64,000 nucleotides of DNA from JACCZX01 sp963824935 (lineage in GTDB: Bacteria > Pseudomonadota > Gammaproteobacteria > Burkholderiales > Burkholderiaceae_F). Position numbers and translations under genes: made by a program. The stretch is from NCBI GenBank assembly GCA_963824935.1, contig CAWGRF010000030.1, positions 248,001 to 312,000 of the forward strand, read 5' to 3'. Positions 43,469-53,228 of the stretch are shown piece after piece. The notes under the pieces were generated by a model. It made no database searches. It was not told where the DNA came from and saw only the letters and a list, made by a program, of their open reading frames with translations. Every line of letters begins with the position of its first letter. Within the stretch, counting starts at the first letter, position 1.

Positions 43469-44743
43469 ATGTCGCTGAACGACCCGAAGTGGGGCCGCGG
43501 GAGCGGCTCCAATGGCTCGAGCGATCAGGGCAAGGACGAGCCGCGGCGTGAGCCCGAGCAAAAACCGCAGCGTCCGCAACGCCCCGGCGGCGATGGCCCG
43601 CCTGACCTTGACGAGCTCTGGCGCGACTTCAATCGCCGCCTTTCGACTCTGTTCGGCAGGCGCGGCGGGCGGCGTGGCAACGGCGGAAATGGCGGCCGAT
43701 TCGGAGGCTTCACCCCGGAAGGCAAGGGGACCGGTTTTGGTTTGGCGGCGGTGCTTGCTGTCATTGCCCTGATCTGGCTCGGCAGCGGCTTTTATATCGT
43801 TCCCGAAGGACAGGTCGGCGTCGTGACGACGTTCGGTAAGTACTCAGACCAAACATCGCCGGGTTTTCGCTGGCGCTTGCCATGGCCGGTTCAGAACAAC
43901 GAGCTGGTCGACATTCTGTCGCTGCGCCGGGTCGAAATCGGGACACGCGGCCGTCCGGAGCGGCTGAAGGAAGCACTGATGTTGTCGGACGACGAGAACA
44001 TCGTCGACATTCAGTTTGAAGTGCAGTACCGCATAAAAGACAACGGGGCGCGCGACTATTTGTTCAACAGCCGCAATCCGACGGCGGCGGTGACGCAAGT
44101 GGCGGAATCCGCGATGCGCGAAGTCGTGGGGCGCAGGACGATGGACTCTATCCTGTCCGAGTCGAGGCTCGAAATCTCGATCGAGGTTCGCAAGCTGATG
44201 CAGGAAATGCTCGATCGTTATGGCACCGGGATACTCGTATCGTCGGTCGCCATCAGGAATGCCCAACCACCCGAGCAGGTGCAGGCTGCGTTCGACGACG
44301 CAGTCAAGGCAGGGCAGGATCGTGACCGCCAGATCGAAGAAGGGCGAGCCTACGCCAACGATGTCGTGCCGCGTGCGAGGGGGCTTGCATCGCGCCTGCA
44401 GCAAGAGTCCGAAGGCTACCGGACGCGCGTGGTCGAAACTGCGAGGGGCGACGCTTCGCGCTTTCAGCAGGTCCTGGCCGAATATCAGAAGGCGCCGGAA
44501 GTGACGCGCGATCGACTTTATATCGAAACGATGCAGCAGGTGTTCGCAAACACGAGCAAGGTGATGGTGGACGTGCGCAGCAGCAGTCCGCTGCTTTATC
44601 TGCCGTTCGATAAGTTGATGCAGCAGGCGTTGCAGGATGCCGGTGCACCGCGTCCGGCACCGACCGTGGTGCCGGAGTCGGCGCCGGTGCCCGAAGCGCG
44701 CGGCCGCGACAACCTGCGCACGCGCGATCGCGATGCGCGCTAA
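43469..44743 (+). CDS. hflK: FtsH protease activity modulator HflK
   Basis: SPFH/band-7 membrane protein that pairs with HflC and controls FtsH. 424 residues: a Gly/Arg/Pro-rich cytoplasmic N-terminus (about 1-85), a membrane helix (GLAAVLAVIALIWLGSGFYIV), the SPFH domain (VPEGQVGVVTTFGKY to about 270), and a helical Glu/Arg-rich region with a Pro-rich tail. It follows hflX and precedes hflC by 18 nt. Confidence 0.95.
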   Translation: MSLNDPKWGRGSGSNGSSDQGKDEPRREPEQKPQRPQRPGGDGPPDLDELWRDFNRRLSTLFGRRGGRRGNGGNGGRFGGFTPEGKGTGFGLAAVLAVIALIWLGSGFYIVPEGQVGVVTTFGKYSDQTSPGFRWRLPWPVQNNELVDILSLRRVEIGTRGRPERLKEALMLSDDENIVDIQFEVQYRIKDNGARDYLFNSRNPTAAVTQVAESAMREVVGRRTMDSILSESRLEISIEVRKLMQEMLDRYGTGILVSSVAIRNAQPPEQVQAAFDDAVKAGQDRDRQIEEGRAYANDVVPRARGLASRLQQESEGYRTRVVETARGDASRFQQVLAEYQKAPEVTRDRLYIETMQQVFANTSKVMVDVRSSSPLLYLPFDKLMQQALQDAGAPRPAPTVVPESAPVPEARGRDNLRTRDRDAR

Positions 44744-44761
44744 GGAACGGAGAGCGTACCG

Positions 44762-45646
44762 ATGAATCGAGTTGTGCCGATCGTGATCGCGGCGGTGTTA
44801 GTGGCCGTAATCGTGCGAGCCAGCACGTTTATCGTCGATCAGCGCCAGTTCGCGATCGTGTTTCAGCTGGGCCAGATCGTGCGTGTGGTGACAGAGCCGG
44901 GGATTTATCTGAAGCTGCCGTTGCTGCAGAACGTCGAATATCAGGATAACCGCATCCTGACGATCGACACACCGGTGGCCGACCGCGTGCAGACTTCTGA
45001 GAAGAAGAATCTGTTGATCGACTCGTTTGTACGGTGGCGCATCAGCGAGCCGCGCGCGTTTCGTGTCAGCTTTCCGGCGGGTGAGCGATCGGCGGAAGAG
45101 CGCATCTCTACGCTGGTGATCGATGCGTTGAACCAGGCAGTCAATCGACGTACCGTTAACGAAATAGCTTCACGGCAAAGGGCGAAGGCGATGGAGGACA
45201 TTCGCGTCGCCGTGCAGGAAAGCGTCAAGGGGTTGGGCGTAGAAATTGTCGACGTGCGTTTGAAGCGGGTCGACTTCGTCCCTGAGATCAGCGACTCGGT
45301 TTACCGGCGTATGGAAGCTGAACGCAAGCGTGCGGCCAACGAACAACGCTCGATCGGTGCCGCCGAGGGCGAGAAAATTCGAGCCGATGCCGATCGACAA
45401 CGCGAAGTGCTGCTGGCTGAGGCGTACAACGCTGCACAGAAGATCAAGGGGGACGGCGACGCGCGCGCAGCGGGCATTTATGCGCAGGCGTTCGGGCAGA
45501 ACCCCGATTTTGCCGAGTTCTATCGCAGCCTCGAGGCCTATCGTTCAACGTTTAAGAACCGGAGCGATTTGCTGGTCGTCGATCCGTCGTCCGACTTCTT
45601 TAAGTACATGAAAAACTCACGCCCCCCGAAGGGCGCAACCCGCTGA
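44762..45646 (+). CDS. hflC: FtsH protease activity modulator HflC
   Basis: Partner of HflK, 294 residues: an N-terminal membrane anchor (VVPIVIAAVLVAVIVRAST), an SPFH domain (IVDQRQFAIVFQLGQIV), then a coiled-coil segment (RMEAERKRAANEQRS) and the FYRSLEAYR end. Confidence 0.95.
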   Translation: MNRVVPIVIAAVLVAVIVRASTFIVDQRQFAIVFQLGQIVRVVTEPGIYLKLPLLQNVEYQDNRILTIDTPVADRVQTSEKKNLLIDSFVRWRISEPRAFRVSFPAGERSAEERISTLVIDALNQAVNRRTVNEIASRQRAKAMEDIRVAVQESVKGLGVEIVDVRLKRVDFVPEISDSVYRRMEAERKRAANEQRSIGAAEGEKIRADADRQREVLLAEAYNAAQKIKGDGDARAAGIYAQAFGQNPDFAEFYRSLEAYRSTFKNRSDLLVVDPSSDFFKYMKNSRPPKGATR

Positions 45647-45657
45647 CCGGATAGATC

Positions 45658-45840
45658 GTGTCCGTTTTGGGGTTGGCAATCGCGCTGATGCTGGTGTTCG
45701 AAGGGCTGATGCCGCTGGTGGCACCAGGCGCGTGGCGGCGGATGTTCAGCCGGTTGAGCGACCTGAGCGACGGCCAGATCCGTTTCTTCGGACTGATCGC
45801 CGTGGCTGGCGGCGCGCTATTGTTCTGGCTTCAGAGTTAG
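45658..45840 (+). CDS. DUF2065 small membrane protein
   Basis: A 60-residue protein with two membrane helices (LGLAIALMLVFEGLMPLVAP and FFGLIAVAGGALLFWL) separated by a basic loop. It is the usual gene after hflC in this group. GTG start at 45658. Function unknown; its location suggests a link to HflKC/FtsH. Confidence 0.85.
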   Translation: MSVLGLAIALMLVFEGLMPLVAPGAWRRMFSRLSDLSDGQIRFFGLIAVAGGALLFWLQS

Positions 45841-45876
45841 TCTCCCCAATCCCTTAGTCGACTATCGATCATTGCT

Positions 45877-45899
45877 GAGGCGCCCGCGCGGGTAGCCTC
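45877..45899 (+). promoter_or_regulatory. Hairpin just upstream of hisZ
   Basis: Outer arms GAGGC / GCCTC enclose a GC-palindromic core (CCCGCGCGGG) ending 8 nt before the hisZ ATG. There is no T-run. It may affect translation of hisZ or mark the end of the hfl operon. Confidence 0.4.
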
Positions 45900-45907
45900 G
45901 CCTTGCT

Positions 45908-47068
45908 ATGCCGCGCTGGCTACTACCAGAGAACATTTCCGACGTGTTGCCGCGGGAAGCGCGCCGCGTCGAACAACTGCGCCGATCTCTGCTCGATTTG
46001 TATCGCGGCTACGGCTATGAACTCGTGATTCCGCCGCTGATCGAGCACGCCGAGTCGTTACTGACAGGGACTGGAAACGATCTCGATCTGCGCACCTTCA
46101 AGTTGACCGATCAATCGAGCGGACGGCTGCTTGGACTGCGCGCCGACACGACGCCCCAAGTGGCTCGCATCGATGCGCACATTCTGAATCGGCAGGGCGT
46201 GGTTCGATTGTGTTACGCCGGCAGTGTGTTGCATGCACGGCCGCTGCATCCGCTCGCGGCGCGTGAGCCGCTGCAGGTCGGCGCCGAGCTATATGGACTT
46301 AGCAGCGTCGCGGCCGACGTTGAAGTGCTAGAGCTCGCCGTGGCGTCACTGCATTTGGCGGGCCTTCAGAGCGTGCGGCTCGATTTAGGGCACACCGGTG
46401 TCGTGCGCGGCATTCTTCAGCTTGCGCAGCCGCCCACTGCAGTCGTCGATGATCTGCTGGCGTCATTGAATGCGAAAGACGTGCCTGGCTTGCAACAGCA
46501 GTCGAGCGAACTGTCGGGCGATGTGCGGGCGGCATTGCTGGCTCTGACACGCCTGAACGGCGACCGCGAAGTACTACACGAGGCGCGCCGCAAGCTTCCA
46601 CCATCGCCGGTGATCACCGCAGCGCTCGACGAGCTCGAAGCGATTGTCGAGCGCTGCGGTGCTGATGACGTCTCGATCGACCTGTCTGATCTGCATGGCT
46701 ACCGCTACAAGACGGGGGTCACGTTCGCAGTGCACACGGCGGGCTCGCCAAACGAGGTGTTGCGTGGCGGCCGCTACGACGACGTCGGCAAGGCGTTTGG
46801 TCGCGCACGGCCTGCGGTGGGTTTCTCGATTTACCTGCGCGAGCTTGCCGAACTTGCCGCCGCCGACCTGCCGCGCGCGATAGTGGCGCCGGCCGATGCA
46901 GATCCTCACCTGCACGCGTTGGTCAAACAGTTGCGCGCCGCCGGCGAGATCGTGATCCAGCGCCTCGAGGGCGAAACAGGGCGTGCCGAGGAAGGCGAAT
47001 TCACATTCGATCGCACCATCGAGCGGCGCGGCGACACGTGGCATGTCGTGTCGCGACAGGAAGATTGA
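45908..47068 (+). CDS. hisZ: ATP phosphoribosyltransferase regulatory subunit HisZ
   Basis: HisS-like paralogue that activates short-form HisG in histidine synthesis. 386 residues; PRWLLPENISDVLPREARRV at the start and the class II fold with ADTTPQVARIDAH and GGRYDDVGKAFGRARPAVGFS. It lacks the histidyl-tRNA synthetase anticodon domain. Placement before purA is standard here. Confidence 0.93.
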   Translation: MPRWLLPENISDVLPREARRVEQLRRSLLDLYRGYGYELVIPPLIEHAESLLTGTGNDLDLRTFKLTDQSSGRLLGLRADTTPQVARIDAHILNRQGVVRLCYAGSVLHARPLHPLAAREPLQVGAELYGLSSVAADVEVLELAVASLHLAGLQSVRLDLGHTGVVRGILQLAQPPTAVVDDLLASLNAKDVPGLQQQSSELSGDVRAALLALTRLNGDREVLHEARRKLPPSPVITAALDELEAIVERCGADDVSIDLSDLHGYRYKTGVTFAVHTAGSPNEVLRGGRYDDVGKAFGRARPAVGFSIYLRELAELAAADLPRAIVAPADADPHLHALVKQLRAAGEIVIQRLEGETGRAEEGEFTFDRTIERRGDTWHVVSRQED

Positions 47069-47072
47069 GTCT

Positions 47073-48365
47073 ATGGTTCAAAACGTTGTTGTCGTCGGCA
47101 CGCAGTGGGGCGATGAAGGCAAGGGCAAAATCGTCGACTGGCTGTCCGAAAGCGTCGACGGAGTCGTGCGCTTTCAGGGCGGCCATAACGCCGGCCATAC
47201 GCTGGTGATCGCGGGCAAGAAGACGATCCTGCGGCTGCTTCCATCCGGCATTCTGCGAACCGATCTCGCGTGCTACATCGGCAACGGTGTCGTGCTGTCA
47301 CCGACCGCGCTTCTCGGTGAGATCGATGAGCTGCAGGCGGCTGGCGTCGACGTCACGTCCCGGCTTGCCGTCAGCGGCAATTGCCCGCTGATCCTTGAAT
47401 ATCACGTGGCGCTCGATCAAGCGCGCGAAGTCAAGCGCGGCGCTGCGAAGATCGGCACCACCGGCCGCGGCATTGGCCCGGCGTATGAAGACAAAGTCGC
47501 GCGGCGCGCGGCGCGGGCGCAGGATCTGTTCGATGCGGCACGTTTTGCCGAGGTCGTGCGCGAAGCGCTCGATCTACATAACTTTGTTCTTGCGCAGTAT
47601 CTTGGCGCGGGTCAAGTCGATGCCGAAAAAGTCATCGACGAAACGCTTGCGCTGGCCGAGCGGCTGCGGCCACTGATCATCGATGTTTCGTACAAGCTGA
47701 ACAGCGTGATGGCCAGCGGTGCGCGGCTTCTGTTTGAAGGTGCGCAAGGCACTTTGCTCGATGTGGATCACGGTACGTATCCGTACGTGACGTCGAGCAA
47801 TACGGTTGCTGGTGCGGCAGCGGCCGGCGCCGGAGTCGCACCGCAACGGCTCGACTATGTGCTCGGCATCACCAAGGCCTATTCAACGCGCGTCGGCTCG
47901 GGCCCGTTTCCCACCGAGCTCACCGACTCAACCGGCGAACACCTGCGTAATAAGGGACAGGAATTTGGTTCGGTTACCGGCCGGCCTCGGCGTTGCGGCT
48001 GGTTCGATGCCGCCGGATTGAAACGCGCCGTGCAATTAAATGGCATGTCCGGGCTGTGCATCACGAAGCTCGACGTGCTCGATGGCCTGCCGCGTGTCAG
48101 GCTTAATACGGGCTACCGGATGGGTGGCAACGCTGTAGACATCCTGCCCTACGGCGCCGACGCCGTCAGCCGGTGCGAACCTGTCTACGAGGAGTTTGCC
48201 GGCTGGAACGAGTCGACCTTCGGCGTGCAGCGCTGGAACGATTTGCCCGCGGGCGCGCGACGTTACCTCGAGCGGCTGTCCGAAGTACTGGGTGTGCCGA
48301 TCGATCTTGTCTCCACCGGGCCCGATCGTGAGCAGACGATCGTGTTACGGCATCCGTTTAGCTAG
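47073..48365 (+). CDS. purA: Adenylosuccinate synthetase
   Basis: First committed step from IMP to AMP. 430 residues from the ATG at 47073; motif VGTQWGDEGKGKIVDWL, GHNAGHTLV, GTTGRGIGPAYEDK and GSGPFPTEL. The longer open frame upstream lies within hisZ and is not used. Confidence 0.97.
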   Translation: MVQNVVVVGTQWGDEGKGKIVDWLSESVDGVVRFQGGHNAGHTLVIAGKKTILRLLPSGILRTDLACYIGNGVVLSPTALLGEIDELQAAGVDVTSRLAVSGNCPLILEYHVALDQAREVKRGAAKIGTTGRGIGPAYEDKVARRAARAQDLFDAARFAEVVREALDLHNFVLAQYLGAGQVDAEKVIDETLALAERLRPLIIDVSYKLNSVMASGARLLFEGAQGTLLDVDHGTYPYVTSSNTVAGAAAAGAGVAPQRLDYVLGITKAYSTRVGSGPFPTELTDSTGEHLRNKGQEFGSVTGRPRRCGWFDAAGLKRAVQLNGMSGLCITKLDVLDGLPRVRLNTGYRMGGNAVDILPYGADAVSRCEPVYEEFAGWNESTFGVQRWNDLPAGARRYLERLSEVLGVPIDLVSTGPDREQTIVLRHPFS

Positions 48366-48369
48366 TGCC

Positions 48370-48912
48370 ATGAGCAGTCCGGCGCGATCGGAATCGGACC
48401 TTTATGTCGACTGGGATCAGTATCACCGTTCGATCGAAGAGCTGTGCCTGCTCGTGCATGAATCGGACTGGCGTTTTGATTCACTGCTATGCCTCGCACG
48501 TGGGGGGCTCAGGGTAGGCGATGTGATCTCGCGCATCTACGATGTGCCGCTGGCGATCTTGGCCGCGAGCTCTTATCGCGCTGCCGCAGGCACCCGCCAG
48601 GGCCAGCTCGATATCGGCGAATACATCACGATGACGAGCGACGTGTTAAGCGGCAATCTGCTGCTGGTTGACGATCTGGTCGACTCGGGCGTGACGCTGT
48701 CGCGCGTGGTCGCACACCTGAAGTCGCGATATCCGGCGATTGAAGAAGTGAGAACCGCCGTCATCTGGTACAAGGCATGCTCGACGTTCAAGCCGGATTA
48801 CTACGTTCGGTACCTGCCGACGAATCCCTGGATTCATCAGCCGTTCGAGGTGTACGACGCGATGGGTCCGGAGAAGTTGGCCGAGCGGCTAAAGAAGAAG
48901 AAAGATGGTTAG
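48370..48912 (+). CDS. Phosphoribosyltransferase family protein
   Basis: A 180-residue type I PRTase with the PRPP-binding motif LLLVDDLVDSGVTL and upstream LCLARGGLRVGDVIS. The family next to purA is annotated as a xanthine/hypoxanthine-guanine-type PRTase, which would fit purine salvage. The exact base is not determined. The start at 48370 comes 4 nt after purA. Confidence 0.85.
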   Translation: MSSPARSESDLYVDWDQYHRSIEELCLLVHESDWRFDSLLCLARGGLRVGDVISRIYDVPLAILAASSYRAAAGTRQGQLDIGEYITMTSDVLSGNLLLVDDLVDSGVTLSRVVAHLKSRYPAIEEVRTAVIWYKACSTFKPDYYVRYLPTNPWIHQPFEVYDAMGPEKLAERLKKKKDG

Positions 48913-48941
48913 GGACTCGGTCACTTTCGGCGACTGCGTCC

Positions 48942-49026
<85 letters not shown>

Positions 49027-49035
49027 AGGCCGCGA

Positions 49036-49063
49036 ATTTTAGCGGCGGTAGGTATCTAGTCAA
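49036..49063 (-). promoter_or_regulatory. Promoter of tRNA-Leu (TTGACT-16 bp-TAAAAT)
   Basis: Read on the minus strand, TTGACT (49063-49058) and TAAAAT (49041-49036) are separated by 16 bp, and the tRNA begins 10 nt further on. The -35 is embedded in a 13-bp tandem repeat. Confidence 0.75.
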
Positions 49064-49094
49064 ATGAGCTAGTCGAATGAGCTAGTCAAATAAG
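49056..49094. repeat. Three tandem 13-bp repeats over the tRNA-Leu -35 region
   Basis: Units CTAGTCAAATGAG, CTAGTCGAATGAG and CTAGTCAAATAAG. On the minus strand, units 1 and 3 each contain TTGACT. Confidence 0.75.
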
Positions 49095-49133
49095 TTAGGC
49101 GGTTCGCCTTAGAGGCGACCGCAGAAGGAAATT

Positions 49134-51569
49134 GTGAACACAAAAATAAATCGCAGCGATAGCGATTCCATCCTCGAAGCGTTGACCGCGGCCCGCGCGC
49201 CACTGACGCCGGCTGACCTGGCGGAGCGGTTGCAGCTTGGCGCTGACGATCACGAGGCGTTTAACGGCGCAGTCGAACAGCTCGAACGAGCCGGCCGCAT
49301 CGTGCGCAATCGCGCCGGCTTGTTGCTGGTGGCCGCGCGCGCCAATCTGCTATCCGGCCAGGTGCAGGGACATCGCGACGGCTTCGGCTTCCTGATTCGC
49401 GATGATGCCGGACCAGACCTCGTGCTTTCCGAGCACGAGATGAGCAAGGTGCTGCACGGCGACCGCGTGCTGGCGCGCATTACCGGCGCCGATCGGCGTG
49501 GCCGGCCCGAAGGCGAGATTGTCGAAGTCATCGAGAGCCGCACCAACAAGCTCGTTGGCCGGCTGCTGAACGAGCGCGGCGTCACGATCGTCGTGCCCGA
49601 GGATCAGCGTATTGCGCACGACATTCTGGTGCCGCCCGGCGGCTCGTTGTCGGCTGAGCCGGGGCAGGTGGTCGTCGTCGAAATCCTGCAGCAGCCGCAG
49701 CGATACGTGCAGCCGGTTGGCCGTGTGATCGAGGTGCTGGGAGCCATCGACGATCCAGGCATGGAGATCGAGATCGCGGTGCGCAAGTTCGCGGTGCCGC
49801 ATGAGTTTCCGGAACGCGCCGCTACAGCTTGCCGCAGCGCTGCCCGACGCGGTGTCGCTAAAGGATCTGCGCGGCCGGGTCGATCTGCGCGACGTGCCGC
49901 TGTGCACGATCGACGGCGAAGATGCGCGCGACTTCGACGACGCGGTTTACTGCGAGCCGATTTCCCAGTCGGGCCGCCGCAAGGGGTGGCGGCTGATCGT
50001 CGCGGTGGCCGATGTCAGCCACTATGTAAAGCCCGGCGATGCGCTCGATGTCGAAGCGCAGAATCGTTCGACTTCGGTGTACTTCCCGCGCCGTGTCATT
50101 CCGATGCTGCCGGAGAAGTTGTCCAACGGACTGTGCTCGCTGAACCCCGATGTTGATCGGCTGGTGATGGTGTGCGATTGCGTCGTATCGAACAAGGGGG
50201 CAATCGACGCCTATCAGTTCTATCCTGCTGTGATCCACTCGCATGCGCGGCTGACCTACACCGACGTATGGGAGGCGCTGTCGGCGCCCGACAGCAAGGA
50301 GGCACAGCGCCTGGCGCAGCATGTTGCCGCATCTACACGATCTTGTACGCTCTTTATGAAGTTCTCAAGCGCGCGCGCGAGGCACGCGGCGCGATCGATC
50401 TGGACACGACCGAGACCTACATCGTGTGTGATCCGAACGGTCGTATTGAAAAGATCGTCCCGCGGGTGCGCAACGATGCGCACAAGCTGATCGAAGAGTG
50501 CATGTTGGCGGCCAACGTGTGCACTGCCGACTTCATTGCGCGTGCCAAGCAGTCGGCGCTGTATCGCGTGCACGAGGGACCGACTCCCGAACGCCTGGCC
50601 AACGTGCGAACGCTGCTCAAGACACTGGGCCTCACTCTGGATGGCGGCGACAAGCCCGAGCCTGCCGATTACGCGCGGCTGTTAAAGCAGATCAAGCCGC
50701 GCCCGGATGCGCAACTGTTGCAAACGGTTTTGCTGCGCTCGATGCAGCAGGCGATTTACAGTCCGCACAACTCGGGGCATTTTGGACTGGCATACAAGGC
50801 ATACACGCACTTTACTTCGCCGATAAGGCGCTATCCGGACCTGCTCGTGCATCGTGTGATCAAGGCGACGCTCGCCAAGCAGACATACGTGCCCGAGGCA
50901 TCCAGCTCCGCGAATCCAGCCGTTGCGCCGGCGGCCGCGCGGGCCGCATTGCGCGCTTCGCACAGCCGCAAGCATGACGGCGGTACTGAGGGCATCGCAG
51001 TGTGGGAAAAACTCGGGCTGCTGTGCTCGGCCAACGAGCGGCGTGCTGACGATGCTTCGCGCGACGTGGAGGCGTGGCTCAAGAGTTATTACATGCGAGA
51101 AAGAGTCGGCGAAACGTACACCGGCACCGTCAGCTCGGTCGTACCGTTCGGTGCCTTCATCGTGCTCGACGATTTGTACATCGAGGGTCTGGTGCACGTA
51201 TCCGAGCTCGGCTCAGAGTACTTTTTGTATAACGAAGCGCTGCACGAGCTGCGCGGCGAAAGAACCGGCTTGCGTTATCGACTCGGCGATCGCTTGACGG
51301 TTCAGGTCGCGCGAGTCGATCTGGAAGCGCGGCGCATCGATTTTCGGCTCGTAAGGGGCGACACACGCAAGGCGATACTGGCCGCGGGCGTACCGGAGGC
51401 GAAAGACAAGGAACGCAAGCGCGGCGAGAGCGTCGAACAGCGCCGTGCCCGGCATGCCAAGGCCGAGCGTCGCCAGGTTCGGCGCGGCCAATTGCACAAG
51501 ATCGGCAAGAAAGGTGTTCGCGGCCGCGATAGCAAGGTCCGCGCGGCTAAGCGCGAGCGCGGGCGTTAG
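49134..51569 (+). CDS. rnr: Ribonuclease R (three apparent +1 frameshifts)
   Basis: Processive 3'-5' exoribonuclease for structured RNA. GTG start at 49134 (MNTKINRSDSDSILEAL) with AGAAGGA upstream. Winged-helix and cold-shock domains precede the RNB domain (DGEDARDFDDAVYCEP, the catalytic Asp cluster; HFTSPIRRYPDLLVHR), and an S1 domain follows (GTVSSVVPFGAFIVLDD) with a Lys/Arg-rich tail. The frame breaks at about 49815 (GAACGCG should be GAAGCG), 50323-50326 and 50345. Removing one base at each site gives HEFPEAPLQLAAAL and then HLPHLHDLYALYEVLKRARE, and a protein of 810 residues. Probable sequencing insertions. Confidence 0.92.
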
Positions 51570-51597
51570 TGTCCTGTTCCGTGGGTTCTTGACTTCG

Positions 51598-52353
51598 ATG
51601 ACTAAGCGCGTGCTGGCCGGCTTTCACGCGGTGGGCGCTCGATTGCGACACGCGCCCGCATCGATCGAAACAATTTACGTCGATCAGCGACGGCGCGACG
51701 GCCGCATGGTCGATTTGCAGCAGCGCGCCAAAGCGCTCGGCGTGCGAGTTACTCCTGCGGATGTAGAGCGCTTGCGTGGCCTCGTCGGCGATGCACCACA
51801 CCAGGGTGTTGTTGCTCTCGCGACCGAGCTTGAACAGTCGATTTCGCTCGATGATGTCTTGAATGCCGTCGACGCAACGTCGTTGCTGTTGTTACTCGAC
51901 GGTATAACGGACCCGCGCAATCTCGGTGCCTGTCTGCGCGTCGCCGACGCCGCCGGAGTAAGTGCCGTCATCGTCCCGCGCGATCGTTCAGCGGGGCTCA
52001 CTGCATCGGCGTTGAAAGCGGCTGCCGGCGCCGCTGAAACGGTGCCGCTGATTGCGGTGACCAATTTAGCGCGCGCGATGGACGATTTGCGCGACGCCGG
52101 CGTGCGCTTGGCTGGCGCAGCGGGCGAGGCAACGCAGTCACTGTACGAACTCGACCTGACCGGCCCGCTCGCGTGGGCGCTCGGCGCCGAAGGCACTGGT
52201 CTGCGGCGTCTGACGCGTGAGCGCTGCGATGTTTTGGCGCGCATCCCGCTTGCAGGCCACGTCGAAAGCCTGAATGTTTCGGTAGCAGCCGGAATTTGTC
52301 TGTTCGAGTCGCTGCGGCAGCGCGGTGCGTTGCAATCCCGGTCTCAACCTTAG
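51598..52353 (+). CDS. rlmB: 23S rRNA (guanosine-2'-O)-methyltransferase RlmB
   Basis: SpoU-family enzyme methylating G2251. 251 residues from the ATG at 51598 (MTKRVLAGFHAVGARLR). The trefoil-knot motifs LDGITDPRNLGACLRVADAAG, ALGAEGTGLRRLTRE and LNVSVAAGICLFE are intact. It follows rnr by 28 nt, as in many proteobacteria. Confidence 0.94.
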   Translation: MTKRVLAGFHAVGARLRHAPASIETIYVDQRRRDGRMVDLQQRAKALGVRVTPADVERLRGLVGDAPHQGVVALATELEQSISLDDVLNAVDATSLLLLLDGITDPRNLGACLRVADAAGVSAVIVPRDRSAGLTASALKAAAGAAETVPLIAVTNLARAMDDLRDAGVRLAGAAGEATQSLYELDLTGPLAWALGAEGTGLRRLTRERCDVLARIPLAGHVESLNVSVAAGICLFESLRQRGALQSRSQP

Positions 52354-52355
52354 CC

Positions 52356-53102
52356 GTGGACCCGCAAAGTCTGAGCGCCGCGCGGCAGCACCTCGCTCGT
52401 GCACGTCGAATAGCGGTCCTAACTGGAGCCGGCATTTCGGCCGAGAGCGGGATTCCGACGTTTCGCGATGCCGTCACGGGCTTATGGGCGAAGTTCGATC
52501 CGATGCAACTCGCATCCGAAGAAGGTTTCCGCGCCGATCCGCGGTTGGTCTGGCGCTGGTACGAATGGCGCCGCGGACTGGTCGCCAACGCTCAACCGAA
52601 CGCAGGACATCGCGCGCTGTCTTCAGCGCAATCGCACTTTGAGTCGTTCGTACTGATCACGCAGAACGTTGACGGCCTGCACGCACGTGCCGGAAGCGCT
52701 CCGATCGAACTACACGGCAACCTGATGCGAACGGTGTGTCTGGCGCAGTGCGGGTTTGCTGAGCATGATCCGCGCCGCCTGCCTGACGGCGAGCCGCCGC
52801 GCTGCCCGCGTTGTGGCGACTGGCTGCGACCGGCAGTCGTCTGGTTCGGTGAAATGCTCGATGCAGCGACGTTGGAGCAGGCGGAGCTCGACTCTGCGCG
52901 ATGCGATCTGATGCTGGTCGTCGGAACGTCGGGCCTGGTGTACCCGGCCGCCGGATTGCCCGCCACTGCCTTGGGCGGTGGCGCCAAGGTCATCATCGTC
53001 AATCCGGAGACGACCGAGCTCGATGAGCTGGCGACGGTCGTCGTTCGAGGCACTGCGGCGACGGTTCTTCCGAGGTTGCTTGCGACACCGGTATCAGGCT
53101 AG
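52356..53102 (+). CDS. Sir2-family NAD-dependent protein deacylase
   Basis: A 248-residue sirtuin starting with the GTG at 52356, two nt after rlmB. It has TGAGISAESGIPTFRDA (NAD site), TQNVDGLHARAG, the catalytic His in IELHGN, and zinc Cys residues in CLAQC and CPRC. The Tyr-Arg pair in WYEWRR matches the class III signature, which favours succinyl/malonyl over acetyl removal. Its 3' end holds the rpsF promoter. Confidence 0.92.
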   Translation: MDPQSLSAARQHLARARRIAVLTGAGISAESGIPTFRDAVTGLWAKFDPMQLASEEGFRADPRLVWRWYEWRRGLVANAQPNAGHRALSSAQSHFESFVLITQNVDGLHARAGSAPIELHGNLMRTVCLAQCGFAEHDPRRLPDGEPPRCPRCGDWLRPAVVWFGEMLDAATLEQAELDSARCDLMLVVGTSGLVYPAAGLPATALGGGAKVIIVNPETTELDELATVVVRGTAATVLPRLLATPVSG

Positions 53103-53105
53103 AAT
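53076..53105 (+). promoter_or_regulatory. Promoter of the rpsF-priB-rpsR-rplI operon
   Basis: TTGCTT at 53076 and TAGAAT at 53100, 18-bp spacer. It overlaps the sirtuin stop codon and leaves a leader of about 115 nt before rpsF. Confidence 0.65.
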
Positions 53106-53184
53106 CTCCTGTTTTTCCAAGCGCTTGCGAGTTCGACGGCGAGTCAGCGAAACCGCGAACATCAGAATTGAAGCGCTCATCCTT

Positions 53185-53210
53185 GCCACACCGCGGACGC
53201 CGCGGGTGGC
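53185..53210 (+). promoter_or_regulatory. rpsF leader hairpin, candidate S6:S18 binding element
   Basis: Stem GCCAC/GTGGC, a single bulged A, then CCGCGG/CCGCGG around a 3-nt loop, followed by GTAATCC before the ribosome site. rpsF leaders of many bacteria carry an RNA element bound by S6 with S18. Position and the CCG-containing stem fit, but I cannot confirm the consensus. Confidence 0.45.
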
Positions 53211-53228
53211 GTAATCCATAAGGAAACT

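Noticed and set aside
49056..49094. The three short repeats as a CRISPR fragment.
   Set aside because: Units are only 13 bp and have no spacers; they are a promoter-region tandem repeat.
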